A stretch of 64,000 nt of DNA, from NCBI RefSeq assembly GCF_003054555.1, contig NZ_CP026304.1, positions 744,001-808,000 of the forward strand, given 5' to 3'. The DNA is from Streptomyces lunaelactis (GTDB taxonomy: Bacteria; Actinomycetota; Actinomycetes; Streptomycetales; Streptomycetaceae). How positions within the stretch are numbered: position 1 is the first letter of the stretch; each line of letters starts with the position of its first letter. The notes beneath the pieces were generated by a model. It saw only the letters and a list, made by a program, of their open reading frames with translations. It had not been told where the DNA came from and did no database searches. A program made the position numbers and the translations under genes. Positions 1-11,377 of this stretch are shown in pieces.

Positions 1-401
1 ATCACCGCGGCTGACGACGCCTTCCAGTCGACGACGGGGAGCCGCTTGACCTTGGCGTGCGCCATGGTGCGGGCGGCCTGCGCGAGGGTCGCGTTCGCGT
101 GGACGGTCAGGGCCGGCGACGTCATCAGCTCCTCGGCGGTCACGGCGCCGGCCTTGGCGAGATCGGAGAAACGCCGCAACTGTGTGTAGCCGTCGGGGTC
201 GGCGTCGCGGAACTCCTCCTTGTACAGCAGGTCGGCCTCGGAGACGACGCCGACCACCCGACCCTCGCCCTCCAGAACGGGAAGGGCACTGACATTCCAC
301 TCTTCCATCAACTGCACGATCTCCTTGAAGTCGGCCCTGCGGCCGATGGAGGCGACGGTGTGGGTCATCACGTCGCTCACGATGTGCGGGGTGCCGTGCA
401 C
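1..401 (-). CDS. CBS domain protein, 3' end outside window
   Basis: Tandem CBS domains normally bind adenine nucleotides and act as energy sensors. The start is taken as GTG at 401 because AAGGAG lies five bases before it. The first CBS motif (WNVSALPVLEGEGRVVGVVS) is followed by the start of a second (KVKRLPVVD). After VVD the frame reads WKASSAAV, which is not CBS-like, whereas the next frame reads RLEGVVSRGD, the expected continuation. A frameshift or small deletion near positions 20 to 30 is therefore likely and the gene may be broken. It lies 43 bp downstream of the disrupted cNMP-binding gene, probably in the same transcript. Confidence 0.7.
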   Translation of the reverse strand, partial: MHGTPHIVSDVMTHTVASIGRRADFKEIVQLMEEWNVSALPVLEGEGRVVGVVSEADLLYKEEFRDADPDGYTQLRRFSDLAKAGAVTAEELMTSPALTVHANATLAQAARTMAHAKVKRLPVVDWKASSAAV

Positions 402-443
402 GGTGACTCCTTGGTCGGTTCCGACGATTCCGTCGTGGTCGGG

Positions 444-914
444 TCAGCGTGCGCCGCCGCTGCCGTCGGGCGCGTACACGTCCAGCAAGCGGGTCCTCGC
501 CGACCGCAGCCGGCGGGCGACGACGTCTCCCACCCACTGGGTCACTGCCATTCCCAGCACGGGATCGGCCCGACACATGGCCCGTACCGCCTCGGCGTCG
601 AACTCGTACGCGCGCACCGGGCTCGTCGTCTCGGCGCCCAGTTACCAGGCGTGCGGTCCGAACAGCCAGGACCAGCCGACGAGTTCGTTGTGCCCGAGTG
701 TCTCGATGACGGCTGCTTGGCGGCCGGGCACGTGCATGTCGAGGGCGATCGTGCCGGTACGGATGATCCAGAACCGGTCGGCTCGCCCGCCCTCATTGAA
801 GAGGCGGGTGCCCTGCGGGAACGACACCTCGCGGGCGAGGCGCATCAGCCGCTCGCGGTGATCGGCGGGCAACGCCCGCAGCATGGTGGATGTGGGTGTA
901 GGGGAAGCGTTCAT
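444..914 (-). pseudogene. Cyclic-nucleotide-binding domain protein with in-frame TAA
   Basis: Codons 1 to 90 from ATG 914 encode a cNMP-binding (Crp/Fnr effector) beta-roll, with features such as FPQGTRLFNEGGRADRFWII and LGHNELVGWSWLF. Codon 91 (644-642) is TAA. The same frame then continues sensibly for another 65 codons (LGAETTSPVRAYEFDAEAV and onward, ending in a helix with ARRLRSARTRLLDVYAPDG) to a stop at 444-446. The whole reading is 156 codons, suiting a stand-alone cNMP-binding protein without a DNA-binding domain. A single nonsense change explains the break; a sequencing error or readthrough is possible. It is divergent from the USP gene at 1210 and shares its upstream region. Confidence 0.75.
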
Positions 915-1095
915 GGTCCTGCCTCTTCCTGGCGCGCGACCCTGCCGACTCCAATCTCTTCCCATCTCCTCTCCTCCGCCATGGGCCACCCGGCCCCCAG
1001 GCCGGGCCGCATGGCATCGGCCAGAGCGATCAGGCATGGCCCGTGCTCGTGCCGCGAGGTGCGGGAGGCCGCCCGTGCACGGCGGGACGGCATCA

Positions 1096-1109
1096 GGGCC
1101 GAAGGGCCC
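1096..1109. promoter_or_regulatory. DosR-like palindromic box (USP1 / cNMP gene)
   Basis: GGGCCGAAGGGCCC has 5-bp arms around 4 bp, the spacing of the mycobacterial DosR box. It lies 100 bp upstream of the USP start at 1210 and 181 bp upstream of the divergent cNMP-binding gene. The rest of 915-1209 shows no gene. Confidence 0.65.
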
Positions 1110-1209
1110 CTCGGAAGGGCCTGCCCGGCCTCTGCGCCAGTGCTCGCCCCAGTACCAGGCTCGGTGGGAGAAGAGGAACCCACGGGCAGCGACGCTGGAG
1201 GTACGGATC

Positions 1210-2118
1210 ATGCTTCGACATGTCACCGCGGGGATCGACGGTTCTCCCGAAAGCCTGGCAGCCGCGCACTGGGCGGCCCGGGAAGCCACGCGCCGGGGCG
1301 CCGCGCTGTGCCTGGTGCATGCCTGGGAGTGGCATCCGCGTCCGGCCCCGTCCGTGCCCGCGGACATGTCCGAACGGGCCCTGGCCGAGGACCTGCCGGA
1401 ACGGGTGGCGGACAGCATGCGCGCCGCGCACCCAGGTCTGCGGGTCATCGGCCAGGCGCTGGCGGACTCGCCGGTCTCAGCCCTTCTCAAGGCGGCCGAG
1501 CAGGCCGAGTTGCTGGTCCTCGGCTCCCGTGGGCTCGGCGGCGTCGCGGGGTTCCTGATGGGGTCGGTGTCGCAGCGGGTCGTCGCCAGGGCACTGGGTC
1601 CCGTGGTGTTGGTGAGGGTGTGCGGGAGCACCGCCGATGAGCACTTCTCGGCACCGGACGGCATCTCCCCGGAGGAGATACCCGGGATCCCGTACCGCGA
1701 TGTCGTGCTCGGTCTCGACACCGGCCGGCCCTGTGACGAGCTGATCGAGTTCGCCTTCGACGCCGCCGGGCGCCGGGGCTCCTCGCTGCGCGTGATCCAC
1801 GCCTTCAGCCGTCCGCCGGAATTCACGGCGGCGGACAGGACCGTCCCGGTGAGCGGCCCGGAGCTACGGGCGGAGCGGGAGCACGCCGTGGTCGCCGCGC
1901 TGCGCCCCTGGTGCGAGAAGTTCCCCGAGGTCGCCGTCACCGAGAGCGTCACCGAAGGACGTGCGGCCGACGAGCTGATCAGCGCCTCGGCCGGCGCGGC
2001 CCTCGTCGTGGTGGGACGCCGGATCCGCGAATCCCGTCTCGGCACCCACCTCGGCCCCGTCGCACACGCGGCGCTGCATCACGCGCCCTGCCCCGTCGCC
2101 GTCGTCCCGCACGCCTGA
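1210..2118 (+). CDS. Tandem universal stress protein (UspA family)
   Basis: This 302-residue protein has two Usp domains in tandem, a typical actinobacterial layout. Domain 1 begins HVTAGIDGSPESLAAAHWA and carries the ATP-binding pattern G-2x-G-9x-G-S (GSRGLGGVAGFLMGS). Domain 2 ends GTHLGPVAHAALHHAPCPV but has GRRI where the first two glycines of the motif belong, so only domain 1 is expected to bind ATP. The start ATG 1210 has GGAGG at 1197-1201; the longer open frame upstream runs through the regulatory box. It is followed 22 bp later by ppdK, likely in one transcript. In mycobacteria such proteins belong to the DosR dormancy regulon. Confidence 0.93.
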   Translation: MLRHVTAGIDGSPESLAAAHWAAREATRRGAALCLVHAWEWHPRPAPSVPADMSERALAEDLPERVADSMRAAHPGLRVIGQALADSPVSALLKAAEQAELLVLGSRGLGGVAGFLMGSVSQRVVARALGPVVLVRVCGSTADEHFSAPDGISPEEIPGIPYRDVVLGLDTGRPCDELIEFAFDAAGRRGSSLRVIHAFSRPPEFTAADRTVPVSGPELRAEREHAVVAALRPWCEKFPEVAVTESVTEGRAADELISASAGAALVVVGRRIRESRLGTHLGPVAHAALHHAPCPVAVVPHA

Positions 2119-2140
2119 ACAAACCCGGAGGGTGAGAGAG

Positions 2141-4786
<2,646 letters not shown>

Positions 4787-4814
4787 ACAGCACCAGCCAA
4801 GGGGAGGGACAGAC

Positions 4815-5647
4815 ATGACCACCCGTCATGTGACAGTAGGCGTGGACGGTTCACTCGTCGCCGTACGGGCGCTGGACCGGGCCTGCGAAGAGGCCGCACT
4901 GCGCGGCGCCGTGCTGGACATCGTGTACGCCGTGCCCGACCTCGAGGAGGCCGGTCCGGTACTGGCGTCTGCAGCCGCTCGGGTGCGTGACCGCCACCCC
5001 GGCCTCCGGTCACGGCCTGTGCCGTCGAGGGCGGACCTGTCCAGGCGCCGCTGCGTCACGGCCGCGACGCCGAGCTCACCGTGGTCGGCACCCGCGGGCT
5101 CGGCAGCATGGCCGGACTGCTGTTGGGCTCGGTGAGTCTGCGGCTGGCCGCGCACACGCACGGCCCGCTGCTCGTCGTACTAGGGGACCGTCGGCCCTCA
5201 AGTCGTGGCGAGGTGTTGCTCGGGCTGGAGAGCGACAGCGATGCGGATGCCGCCGTGTTCGCCTTCGCGGAGGCGGCACGCCGCGGAGCCCGGCTGCGGG
5301 TGCTGAACGCCCGGCCCCGTCGTTACCTGGCGCCCGAACTCCCGTCCCTGGTGCACTCTCATCAGGTGGAGGACCATGACACCCGGCAGGTTCGAACCGA
5401 ACAAGCCGTGCCCCGCCTTGCGGTGGCCGGGCCAAGGCAGTGGTACCCCCATGCCGAGGGAGGGACCCGTACGGTCCGGACCGGCCCGGCGCCCGCGCTG
5501 CTGAAGGCGACTTGTGACGCTGCGGTCGTGGTCGTCAGCGCCCGCCGCGGACCCCACCGGCTCGGCCGGCAACTGAGCCCGGTCACCCACGCCTTGCTGA
5601 TCCACGCCCATTGCCCGGTCGTGGTCGTCCCCTCCAGGAACGTATAG
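4815..5647 (+). pseudogene. Universal stress protein, frameshifted
   Basis: The frame from ATG 4815 (RBS GGGAGGG) encodes a Usp N-terminus (HVTVGVDGSLVAVRALDRA ... RDRHPGLR) and then loses similarity. The rest, including GTRGLGSMAGLLLGS and a second Usp domain ending VTHALLIHAHCPVVVVPS, lies in another frame that stays open to 5647. Adding one G at about 5009-5010 (CGG-TCACG to CGG-GTCACG) restores RVTACAVEGGPVQ and joins both halves. So this is a single-base deletion or a sequencing error. The second domain is also more divergent than in the other USPs, suggesting relaxed selection. It sits 28 bp after ppdK. Confidence 0.85.
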
Positions 5648-5723
5648 ACGCGATTGCGCGAAACCCACCGACCGCCTGCGGGCGACGGCGGGATCCGAGC
5701 CGACTGAACGGGCTCCCGGAGAA

Positions 5724-5757
5724 GGACCTTCGGGCCCTGCCGGGGACCAGCGGCCCC
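5724..5757. promoter_or_regulatory. Pair of DosR-like boxes upstream of USP3
   Basis: Two adjacent boxes: GGACCTTCGGGCCC (5724-5737) and GGGGACCAGCGGCCCC (5742-5757). The second is identical to the box at 42961-42976 upstream of another USP. Its end is 57 bp before ATG 5815. Confidence 0.65.
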
Positions 5758-5814
5758 TCCTGACACCCGCTCCCGGGCCGGAGACTGAAGCGCGTCCCTG
5801 AAAGAGGTCTCCAC

Positions 5815-6702
5815 ATGCTCCGCAACATCACCGTCGGCCTGGACGGCTCACCCGAGAGCCTCGCCGCGGTCGACTGGGCCGCCCGCGAAGCGCAGCTCCG
5901 CGACACGCCCCTGCGCCTCGTGCACGCCGGGCGGTGGCAGCCCCGCACGTACGCGCCACTGACGGGCACCCCCACACCGTCGCGCCTGAACGACCCGCGG
6001 CGCGACTGGGCCGAACGCCTGCCGCGCGAGACCGCGGCCCGGCTTGCCGAACGCCATCCCGGTCTGCGCGTCAGCGCCGAACAGAGCGCGGAGCGGCCCG
6101 TCACGGCCCTGCTGGCTGCCTCCAGAGACGCCGATCTCCTGGTGCTCGGATCCCGGGGCCTGAGCGGAGTGACCGGTTTCCTGGCCGACTCCGTCGGGCT
6201 CTGGGTCGTGGCCCGGACCGAGCGGCCGGTCGTCCTCGTCCGAGCCGGTGAAGGCGCCGAGAACGATCATATGACGGGCGATGTCGTGCTCGGGCTCGGG
6301 CTGGAGAACTCCGACAACTCCGTGATCGGGTTCGCGTTCCACGCGGCTTCCCGCCGTGCGGCGAACCTGCGCGTAGTCCACGGCTGGAAGCCACCGCCCT
6401 CCTCCTACGGCTACGGCGAGGCCTTCGATATCGAGCCCAACGCGGAACTGGGCACGCAGGTGCGGCGCAGGCTGGCCGACGCACTGCGGCCGTGGCGGTC
6501 GAAGTTCCCCGGCGTCGAGGTGAACGAGCAGGCCCTGATCGGCACGGCGGGCTCCCACCTGGTGGACGCCTCCCGGAACGCCGCACTTGTCGTCATCGGC
6601 CGGCGCAACCGTCGTACACCGTTCGGGAATCACATCGGACCGGTGACACACGCGGTCCTGCACCATGTCGCCGCCCCGGTCGCGGTGGTCCCGCACGACT
6701 GA
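5815..6702 (+). CDS. Tandem universal stress protein (UspA family)
   Basis: This 295-residue protein has two Usp domains. Domain 1 opens NITVGLDGSPESLAAVDWA. Its nucleotide motif reads GSRGLSGVTGFLADS, so the last glycine of G-2x-G-9x-G(S/T) is Asp, unlike the paralogues at 1210, 17672 and 43055; ATP binding may be weakened. Domain 2 ends HIGPVTHAVLHHVAAPVAVV. The start ATG 5815 has AAAGAGG before it. Two DosR-like boxes precede it, so it probably heads its own transcript; it is followed by a 302-bp gap and the convergent pfl genes. Confidence 0.92.
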   Translation: MLRNITVGLDGSPESLAAVDWAAREAQLRDTPLRLVHAGRWQPRTYAPLTGTPTPSRLNDPRRDWAERLPRETAARLAERHPGLRVSAEQSAERPVTALLAASRDADLLVLGSRGLSGVTGFLADSVGLWVVARTERPVVLVRAGEGAENDHMTGDVVLGLGLENSDNSVIGFAFHAASRRAANLRVVHGWKPPPSSYGYGEAFDIEPNAELGTQVRRRLADALRPWRSKFPGVEVNEQALIGTAGSHLVDASRNAALVVIGRRNRRTPFGNHIGPVTHAVLHHVAAPVAVVPHD

Positions 6703-6849
6703 CCACGCCCTCGGTCCTCAGCGCTCGGTCGAATCCCGGGCCAGGAACCGGCAACGGGGTGAGGCGCCGTTGTGTCGCGCGTTCGCCACGGCTTGCGAGC
6801 CGAGGGTTCGAACCGGCGCTCCCTGGCCGTCCCGGCCGGCGCACGCCAT

Positions 6850-6865
6850 GGGGCCGAAGGGCCCC
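6850..6865. promoter_or_regulatory. Orphan DosR-like box in a convergent gap
   Basis: GGGGCCGAAGGGCCCC is an intact copy of the island's box with 6-bp arms. It lies between the ends of convergent genes (USP3 ends 6702, pflA ends 7005), so it has no obvious target. The 302-bp gap contains no supportable gene, only short open frames. Confidence 0.5.
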
Positions 6866-7004
6866 ACGGCGGCCCGGTGGCCCCTGCTCGCGGACGCCGA
6901 TCGCCCTCGTGCTCCAGTGGAGCAGACCTGCCGCCACCTCGGACTTCTCCGTCGGGCCCGGCACTACCGCTCTCCATGCGCGCCGGTCGCCAGTGGCCCC
7001 GGCT

Positions 7005-7727
7005 TCAGTAGGCCGTGAGCCCCTGTTCCCTGAACTGTTCGCGCACCCGCTCGGTCAGTGCCGGTTCGGGAGCCGGGTTGTCGCGCAGCGGGAAGGGGAT
7101 CCCGAGGGCTTCGTACTTCGCGGCGCTCAGCTTGTGGAACGGCAGAACGTCCACTCGGCCGACACTGCCGAGGCCGGCGACGAAGCGTGCGAGTCCGGCA
7201 ACGGCCTGGCAGTCGTCGGTCCAGCCCGGCACCAGGACGTACCGGATCCACATCGGGACACCGAGCCGGTCGAGCCGGGTGGCGAAGTTGAGAGTGGGCG
7301 CGAGCTCTCCGCCGGTCAGCTTCCGGTACGCACGGATGTCGAAGGACTTGATGTCCAGGAGCACCAGGTCGGTGTCGGCGAGCAGTTCGTCGGTGGCGCG
7401 GGCGCCGAGGAGGCCGGAGGTGTCCACGGCCGTGTGCAGTCCCGCCTCCTTGCAGCGGCGCAGGATCGCGCCGGTGAAGGCGGGCTGGAGCAGCGGCTCG
7501 CCGCCCGTGATGGTCACCCCGCCGCCTGCCGTGGTGATGAAGTCCCGGTACTTCTCGATCTCCGCCATCACCTCGTCGACGGTGACCTCCCTCCCGTCCC
7601 GCAGGTGCCAGGTGTCGGGGTTGGCGCAGTACAGGCAGCGCAGCGAGCAGCCACTGACGAAGAGGACGAACCGGGTGCCGGGACCGTCCACACCGGTCGA
7701 CAGGTCCCAGGAGTGAATCCGCCCCAT
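7005..7727 (-). CDS. pflA: Pyruvate formate-lyase activating enzyme
   Basis: This radical SAM glycyl-radical-enzyme activase is 240 residues long. The iron-sulfur/SAM motif CxxxCxxC is CSLRCLYC (Cys27, 31, 34), followed by TITGGEPLLQP. It abstracts the alpha hydrogen of the PFL glycine using reductively cleaved SAM. ATG 7727 has GGAGG eight bases upstream. A GTG at 7751 overlaps the PFL stop in frame but has no such RBS. It is the second gene of a two-gene operon with PFL. The enzymes need anaerobic conditions, which is unusual in an otherwise aerobic genus. Confidence 0.93.
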   Translation of the reverse strand: MGRIHSWDLSTGVDGPGTRFVLFVSGCSLRCLYCANPDTWHLRDGREVTVDEVMAEIEKYRDFITTAGGGVTITGGEPLLQPAFTGAILRRCKEAGLHTAVDTSGLLGARATDELLADTDLVLLDIKSFDIRAYRKLTGGELAPTLNFATRLDRLGVPMWIRYVLVPGWTDDCQAVAGLARFVAGLGSVGRVDVLPFHKLSAAKYEALGIPFPLRDNPAPEPALTERVREQFREQGLTAY

Positions 7728-7747
7728 CGTGATGGCCTCCACGGTGC

Positions 7748-10006
7748 TCACAGCGATCCGTGGAAGGTACGGCTGATCACGTCGAGCTGCTGCTCGCGGG
7801 TCAGCCGGACGAAGTTGACGGCGTAGCCGGAGACCCGGATGGTCAACTCCAGGTATTTGTCCGGGTGTTCCATCGCGTCCTGAAGCGTGGCCCGGTCCAG
7901 GACGTTGACGTTCATGTGGAAGCCGCCGGAGGCCGTGTACGCGTCGAGGATGCCGACCAGATGGCCCGCGCGCTCGGACGGCGCGTGCCCCAAGCCTTCC
8001 GGAGTGATCGTCGTGGTCAGTGAGATGCCGTCGCGTGCCTGCTCGTAGGGGAGCTTGGCGACCGAGAGCGCGGAAGCGGCCACCCCGTGCCGGTCGCGGC
8101 CGTTCATGGGGTTGGCGCCGGGCGCGAAGGGCTGTCCGGTGCGGCGGCCGTCGGGGGTGTTGCCGGTGTGCTTGCCGTAGACGACGTTGGAGGTGATCGT
8201 CAGCACCGACTGGGTGTGCTCGGCGTCCCGGTAGGTGGGGTGCTCGCGCACCTTGGCCATGAAGGACTCGACCAGCCCGACCGCGATGGCATCCACCCGG
8301 TCGTCGTTGTTCCCGTACGCCGGCCAGTCGCCCTCGGTCTCGAAGTCCACGGCCAGCCCAGTGTCGTCGCGGATCACCTTCACCCGCGCGTACCTGACCG
8401 CGGACAGGCTGTCGGCTGCGACCGACAGACCCGCGATCCCGCAGGCCATGAAGCGGTGCACCGGGTGGTCGTGCAGCGCCATCTCGACGCGCTCGTAGGC
8501 ATACTTGTCGTGCATGAAGTGGATGACGTTGAGCGTGTTGACGTACGTCGCCGCCAGCCAGTCCAGCATCCGGTCGTACGCCGCCGACAACTCCCCGTAC
8601 TCCAGGTACTCGCCGGTCAGCGCGGGCGTCCCGGGCGCGATCTGCTCGCCGCTCAGCTCGTCCCGGCCGCCGTTGACCGCGTACAGCAGCGCCTTGGCGA
8701 GATTGACCCGGGCCCCGAAGAACTGCATCTGCTTCCCGACCGCCATCGCCGACACACAGCACGCGATCGCCGTGTCGTCCCCGGTGTGCGGGCGCGTCAG
8801 CTCGTCGGACTCGTACTGGACGGCGCTGGTGTCGATCGACACCTGGGCGCAGAACTCCTTGAAGCCCGGTGGCAGTCGGGGTGACCACAGCACGGTCAGG
8901 TTGGGTTCGGGCGCGGGGCCGAGGTTGTAGAGGGTCTGGAGGAAGCGGAAGGAGGTGCGGGTGACCAGCGGGCGGCCGTCCGAACCGAGGCCGCCGATGG
9001 ACTCCGTCACCCAGGTCGGGTCGCCGGAGAACAGCGCGTCGTACTCGGGGGTGCGCAGGAACCGTACGATCCGCAGTTTGATCACGAAGTCGTCGATCAG
9101 CTCCTGGGCACGGGACTCGTCAAGGACTCCGTCGTCCAGGTCCCGCTGGAGGTAGACGTCCAGGAAGGTGGACGTGCGGCCCAGCGACATCGCGGCGCCG
9201 TTCTGCTCCTTCACGGCGGCGAGGTAGCCGAGGTAGAGCCACTGCACGGCCTCGTGCGCGGTGGCGGCCGGGCGGGAGACGTCGCAGCCGTAGGTGGCCG
9301 CCATCCGCGTCAGCTCGCCCAACGCCCGCATCTGCTCGGCGAGTTCCTCACGGTCCCGGATGGTGTCCGCCGTCGACGGCCCGGCGTCGAGGAGAGCGCG
9401 CTCGGCGCGCTTGGCGTGCGCGAGGAAGGCGGTGCCGTACAGCGCGACGCGCCGGTAGTCGCCGATGATCCGGCCGCGGCCGTAGGCGTCGGGCAGTCCG
9501 GTGATGATCCCGGCCTTGCGGGCGGCCCGCATCTCGGGGGTGTACGCGTCGAAGACGCCGTCGTTGTGGGTCTTGCGATAGGTCCCGAAGACGCGGGACA
9601 CGAAGGGGTCGGGTTCATAGCCGTACGCCTTCAGGCTGTTCTCGACCATCCGCAGGCCGCCGTTCGGCATGATCGCGCGCTTCAGCGGGGCATTGGTCTG
9701 CAGGCCGACGATCAACTCCCGCTCGCGGTCGATGTATCCGGGCGCGTGCGAGGTGATCGTCGACGGGGTCGCGGTGTCGACGTCGAGGATGCCCCTGCGC
9801 CGCTCCTCCGGGAACAGGGCACTGACCTTCTCCCACACGGCTCGGGTGCGGCCCGTCGGACCTGCCAGGAAGGCAGAATCGCCCTCGTACGGCGTGTAGT
9901 TGGCCTGGATGAAGTCTCGTACGTCGATACGCTCGCGCCACCGTGTCCCGGCGAAGCCACGCCATGCCTCGGGCGGCCGCGTTCCGGCCGTCACTGTCGC
10001 TGTCAT
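7748..10006 (-). CDS. pflB: Formate C-acetyltransferase (pyruvate formate-lyase)
   Basis: PFL converts pyruvate and CoA to acetyl-CoA and formate in the cytoplasm without NADH formation. At 752 residues it is the normal size. The catalytic cysteine pair is in IACCVSAM (Cys416-Cys417) and the glycyl radical site is RVSGYAV (Gly727). The C-terminal half resembles classical PFL ([30 protein letters not shown]-like [11 protein letters not shown]), so it is a true PFL rather than a diol dehydratase. ATG 10006 is preceded by AGGGAG. The upstream frame stays open into a carbamate kinase remnant. With ppdK it suggests fermentative pyruvate metabolism in low oxygen. Confidence 0.95.
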   Translation of the reverse strand: MTATVTAGTRPPEAWRGFAGTRWRERIDVRDFIQANYTPYEGDSAFLAGPTGRTRAVWEKVSALFPEERRRGILDVDTATPSTITSHAPGYIDRERELIVGLQTNAPLKRAIMPNGGLRMVENSLKAYGYEPDPFVSRVFGTYRKTHNDGVFDAYTPEMRAARKAGIITGLPDAYGRGRIIGDYRRVALYGTAFLAHAKRAERALLDAGPSTADTIRDREELAEQMRALGELTRMAATYGCDVSRPAATAHEAVQWLYLGYLAAVKEQNGAAMSLGRTSTFLDVYLQRDLDDGVLDESRAQELIDDFVIKLRIVRFLRTPEYDALFSGDPTWVTESIGGLGSDGRPLVTRTSFRFLQTLYNLGPAPEPNLTVLWSPRLPPGFKEFCAQVSIDTSAVQYESDELTRPHTGDDTAIACCVSAMAVGKQMQFFGARVNLAKALLYAVNGGRDELSGEQIAPGTPALTGEYLEYGELSAAYDRMLDWLAATYVNTLNVIHFMHDKYAYERVEMALHDHPVHRFMACGIAGLSVAADSLSAVRYARVKVIRDDTGLAVDFETEGDWPAYGNNDDRVDAIAVGLVESFMAKVREHPTYRDAEHTQSVLTITSNVVYGKHTGNTPDGRRTGQPFAPGANPMNGRDRHGVAASALSVAKLPYEQARDGISLTTTITPEGLGHAPSERAGHLVGILDAYTASGGFHMNVNVLDRATLQDAMEHPDKYLELTIRVSGYAVNFVRLTREQQLDVISRTFHGSL

Positions 10007-10076
10007 CGCCGGTTCTCCCTTGCCTCGCACTGGAATGTCTCCGCTTCGATCCTCGTGACGCGCGGCGGCCTGCGGG

Positions 10077-10216
10077 GAGGGCCGGGCAGTGCACAGGACA
10101 CGGTCGGCGGTGACGGGGACGCCTCCCCCGCCCGCGCAGATGACGAGCGTGCCGCTGTTCAGCAGTTCGTGGACGGTCTCGGTCTCCAGAATCCGCTCGG
10201 GCGCCGGGGAGGGAAC
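10077..10216 (-). pseudogene. Carbamate kinase remnant
   Basis: About 35 codons read [19 protein letters not shown] followed by [16 protein letters not shown], matching the conserved core of carbamate kinase (VVPSP.P..I.E...I..L...[12 protein letters not shown]). Full-length carbamate kinase is about 310 residues, so nearly all of the gene is gone. It lies in the same frame as PFL and directly upstream of it, and may be left from an arginine-deiminase type fermentation module. Confidence 0.7.
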
Positions 10217-10326
10217 CGCACACGGGCCAGTTCGTCCAGGTCGAGGCGGCGCAGCGGGGCGGCCTCGACCGGGGCCTGCGGCACCGGAGGTGTGCCGGAC
10301 GCTGCGTCGTTCACCCGGGTCCTCAT
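10159..10326 (-). CDS. Small ORF overlapping the carbamate kinase remnant
   Basis: ATG 10326 has AAGGAAAA upstream and opens a 55-codon frame beginning [19 protein letters not shown] and including [12 protein letters not shown]. The first 37 residues look protein-like; the tail is the carbamate kinase scrap read out of frame. It is probably the 5' end of a lost gene whose remainder was deleted. I do not recognise a family. Confidence 0.25.
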   Translation of the reverse strand: MRTRVNDAASGTPPVPQAPVEAAPLRRLDLDELARVRFPPRRPSGFWRPRPSTNC

Positions 10327-10361
10327 ATGAGGTTTTCCTTGCTTCTGTTCACGTGGGAGAC

Positions 10362-10886
10362 CTAACGGCACCCGGAAGAGAGCCGGCCATGCGGCGAGTA
10401 GCTGGTATCGCCGTCGCAGGGGGTGAACAGCACCCACAGCCCCGAACTCAGGCGGGCGGCGATGGAGCGCTCGGGGAGGCCGAGTGTTCGGGAGACGGTG
10501 TCGCAGGAGCGGTCACCGATGAGGTGGAGAGCCAGCTCGATGCGGTCGAGCGGGGAGGAGGCGCTGTCGGGACAGCGGTCTCTGGCCGCGGGCAGGTGTG
10601 CGGGAGCAGGCCGTGGGGGTGCTCGGTGACGAGCAGGGACAGCGAAGCTGGGGCTCTCCTCCTTGCCGAAGGCCGCGGGAGGGTCGACGGGGTCGGCGAA
10701 CACCTCGGACAGGGCCGCCTCGACAATGCCCGGGTCGTCCGTCATGAGGGTGGACAGGGCGTGGATGGCCATCAGGTGACGGTCACACCAGGCAACGACC
10801 GAGCGTCGGCGTGCGAGGAGCCGTTCGACCTGGGGGTTGTGGGGTTCCGCGTCGGCGGTTCGGGTCCCGGTCGGTGTGGTCACCAC
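10362..10886 (-). CDS. Divergent ECF sigma-factor-like protein
   Basis: This 174-residue protein has a degenerate sigma-70 region 2-like helix (WCDRHLMAIHALSTLMTDDP, then EAALSEVFAD) and a region 4-like helix-turn-helix (DRIELALHLIGDRSCDTVSR, then TLGLPERSIAARL). A proline/alanine-rich linker lies between. GTG 10886 has GGAG about eight bases upstream. It overlaps the preceding short STAS-like frame, so the two are translationally coupled. Whether it still binds RNA polymerase is doubtful. Alternatives are a generic HTH regulator or a decayed sigma gene. Confidence 0.5.
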   Translation of the reverse strand: MVTTPTGTRTADAEPHNPQVERLLARRRSVVAWCDRHLMAIHALSTLMTDDPGIVEAALSEVFADPVDPPAAFGKEESPSFAVPARHRAPPRPAPAHLPAARDRCPDSASSPLDRIELALHLIGDRSCDTVSRTLGLPERSIAARLSSGLWVLFTPCDGDTSYSPHGRLSSGCR

Positions 10887-11050
10887 CGTGGGCTCCGGGA
10901 GCCGGGCTCGGAGCCCGGGTGCACTGGCCGAAGCCTCTGGGGAGGTCCCGTACGTGGCACCGGATCGTTGCCGGGTTCGCCTGCCCCGGTGATCAGGACC
11001 CGGCCATCAGCGCCGTGCCGATGCGCTGTCAGCATCTGAGAGGTGGGCAT
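10880..11050 (-). pseudogene. Truncated STAS (anti-sigma antagonist)-like ORF
   Basis: ATG 11050 with GGAGG opens 56 codons. The first part (QMLTAHRHGADGRVLITGAGE) resembles the N-terminus of the STAS protein at 25893 (QLTVYRHDRRKRALITLAGE). The rest is low-complexity and lacks the STAS core and phospho-serine loop. It overlaps the sigma-like gene at 10886. Its upstream DNA shares the dispersed element found upstream of the intact STAS gene, supporting common origin. Confidence 0.4.
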
Positions 11051-11283
11051 TGTGCCTCCGTCCGGAAGAGGTCGGCACGGCGCCGTGGTGCGGGGCAGGA
11101 CGTGCGTGTCTTCGCGAGGGGAAGACTGGAGCAACGGTCCTTCCTGATGCCCCAGGACACGGTCATGGACTCCGGGCGCGGTGCCGTGTGTCTCTGAATG
11201 CGGCCGTACGGCGGGAGAGTTCGGGTATCGGGCCGGCGGCCGCGGGGGAAGCATCGGGCGACCGCGCAGGAAGCCGCCCGGGT

Positions 11284-11345
11284 GCATCCGTGTCAACTGG
11301 CAGTAAGCGCCGGGGTCCAGGACGTCTAGTCGCCAGCGTAGCCCC
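11284..11345 (-). repeat. Dispersed upstream element, copy A
   Basis: Read on the minus strand, GGGGCTACGCTG is followed by GACGTCCTGGACCCCGGCG and then a stretch ending in TTGACACGGATGC. Positions 11284-11305 are a perfect reverse copy of 31653-31674, and similarity to copy D extends to about 11,232. Copies B and C share only the core. It lies upstream of the truncated STAS-like frame. Confidence 0.6.
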
Positions 11346-11363
11346 ATTCGGACCAGGCACAAG

Positions 11364-11377
11364 GGGACCACCGTCCC
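11364..11377. promoter_or_regulatory. DosR-like box
   Basis: GGGACCACCGTCCC has perfect GGGAC/GTCCC arms around 4 bp, the closest match here to a mycobacterial DosR half-site. It sits about 20 bp upstream of the conserved element at 11284-11345 (minus direction) and overlaps the edge of the long palindrome by two bases. Confidence 0.5.

Noticed and set aside
6800..6820. GGGTTCGAACC sequence resembling a tRNA T-arm
   Set aside because: No acceptor, D or anticodon arm can be folded around it.
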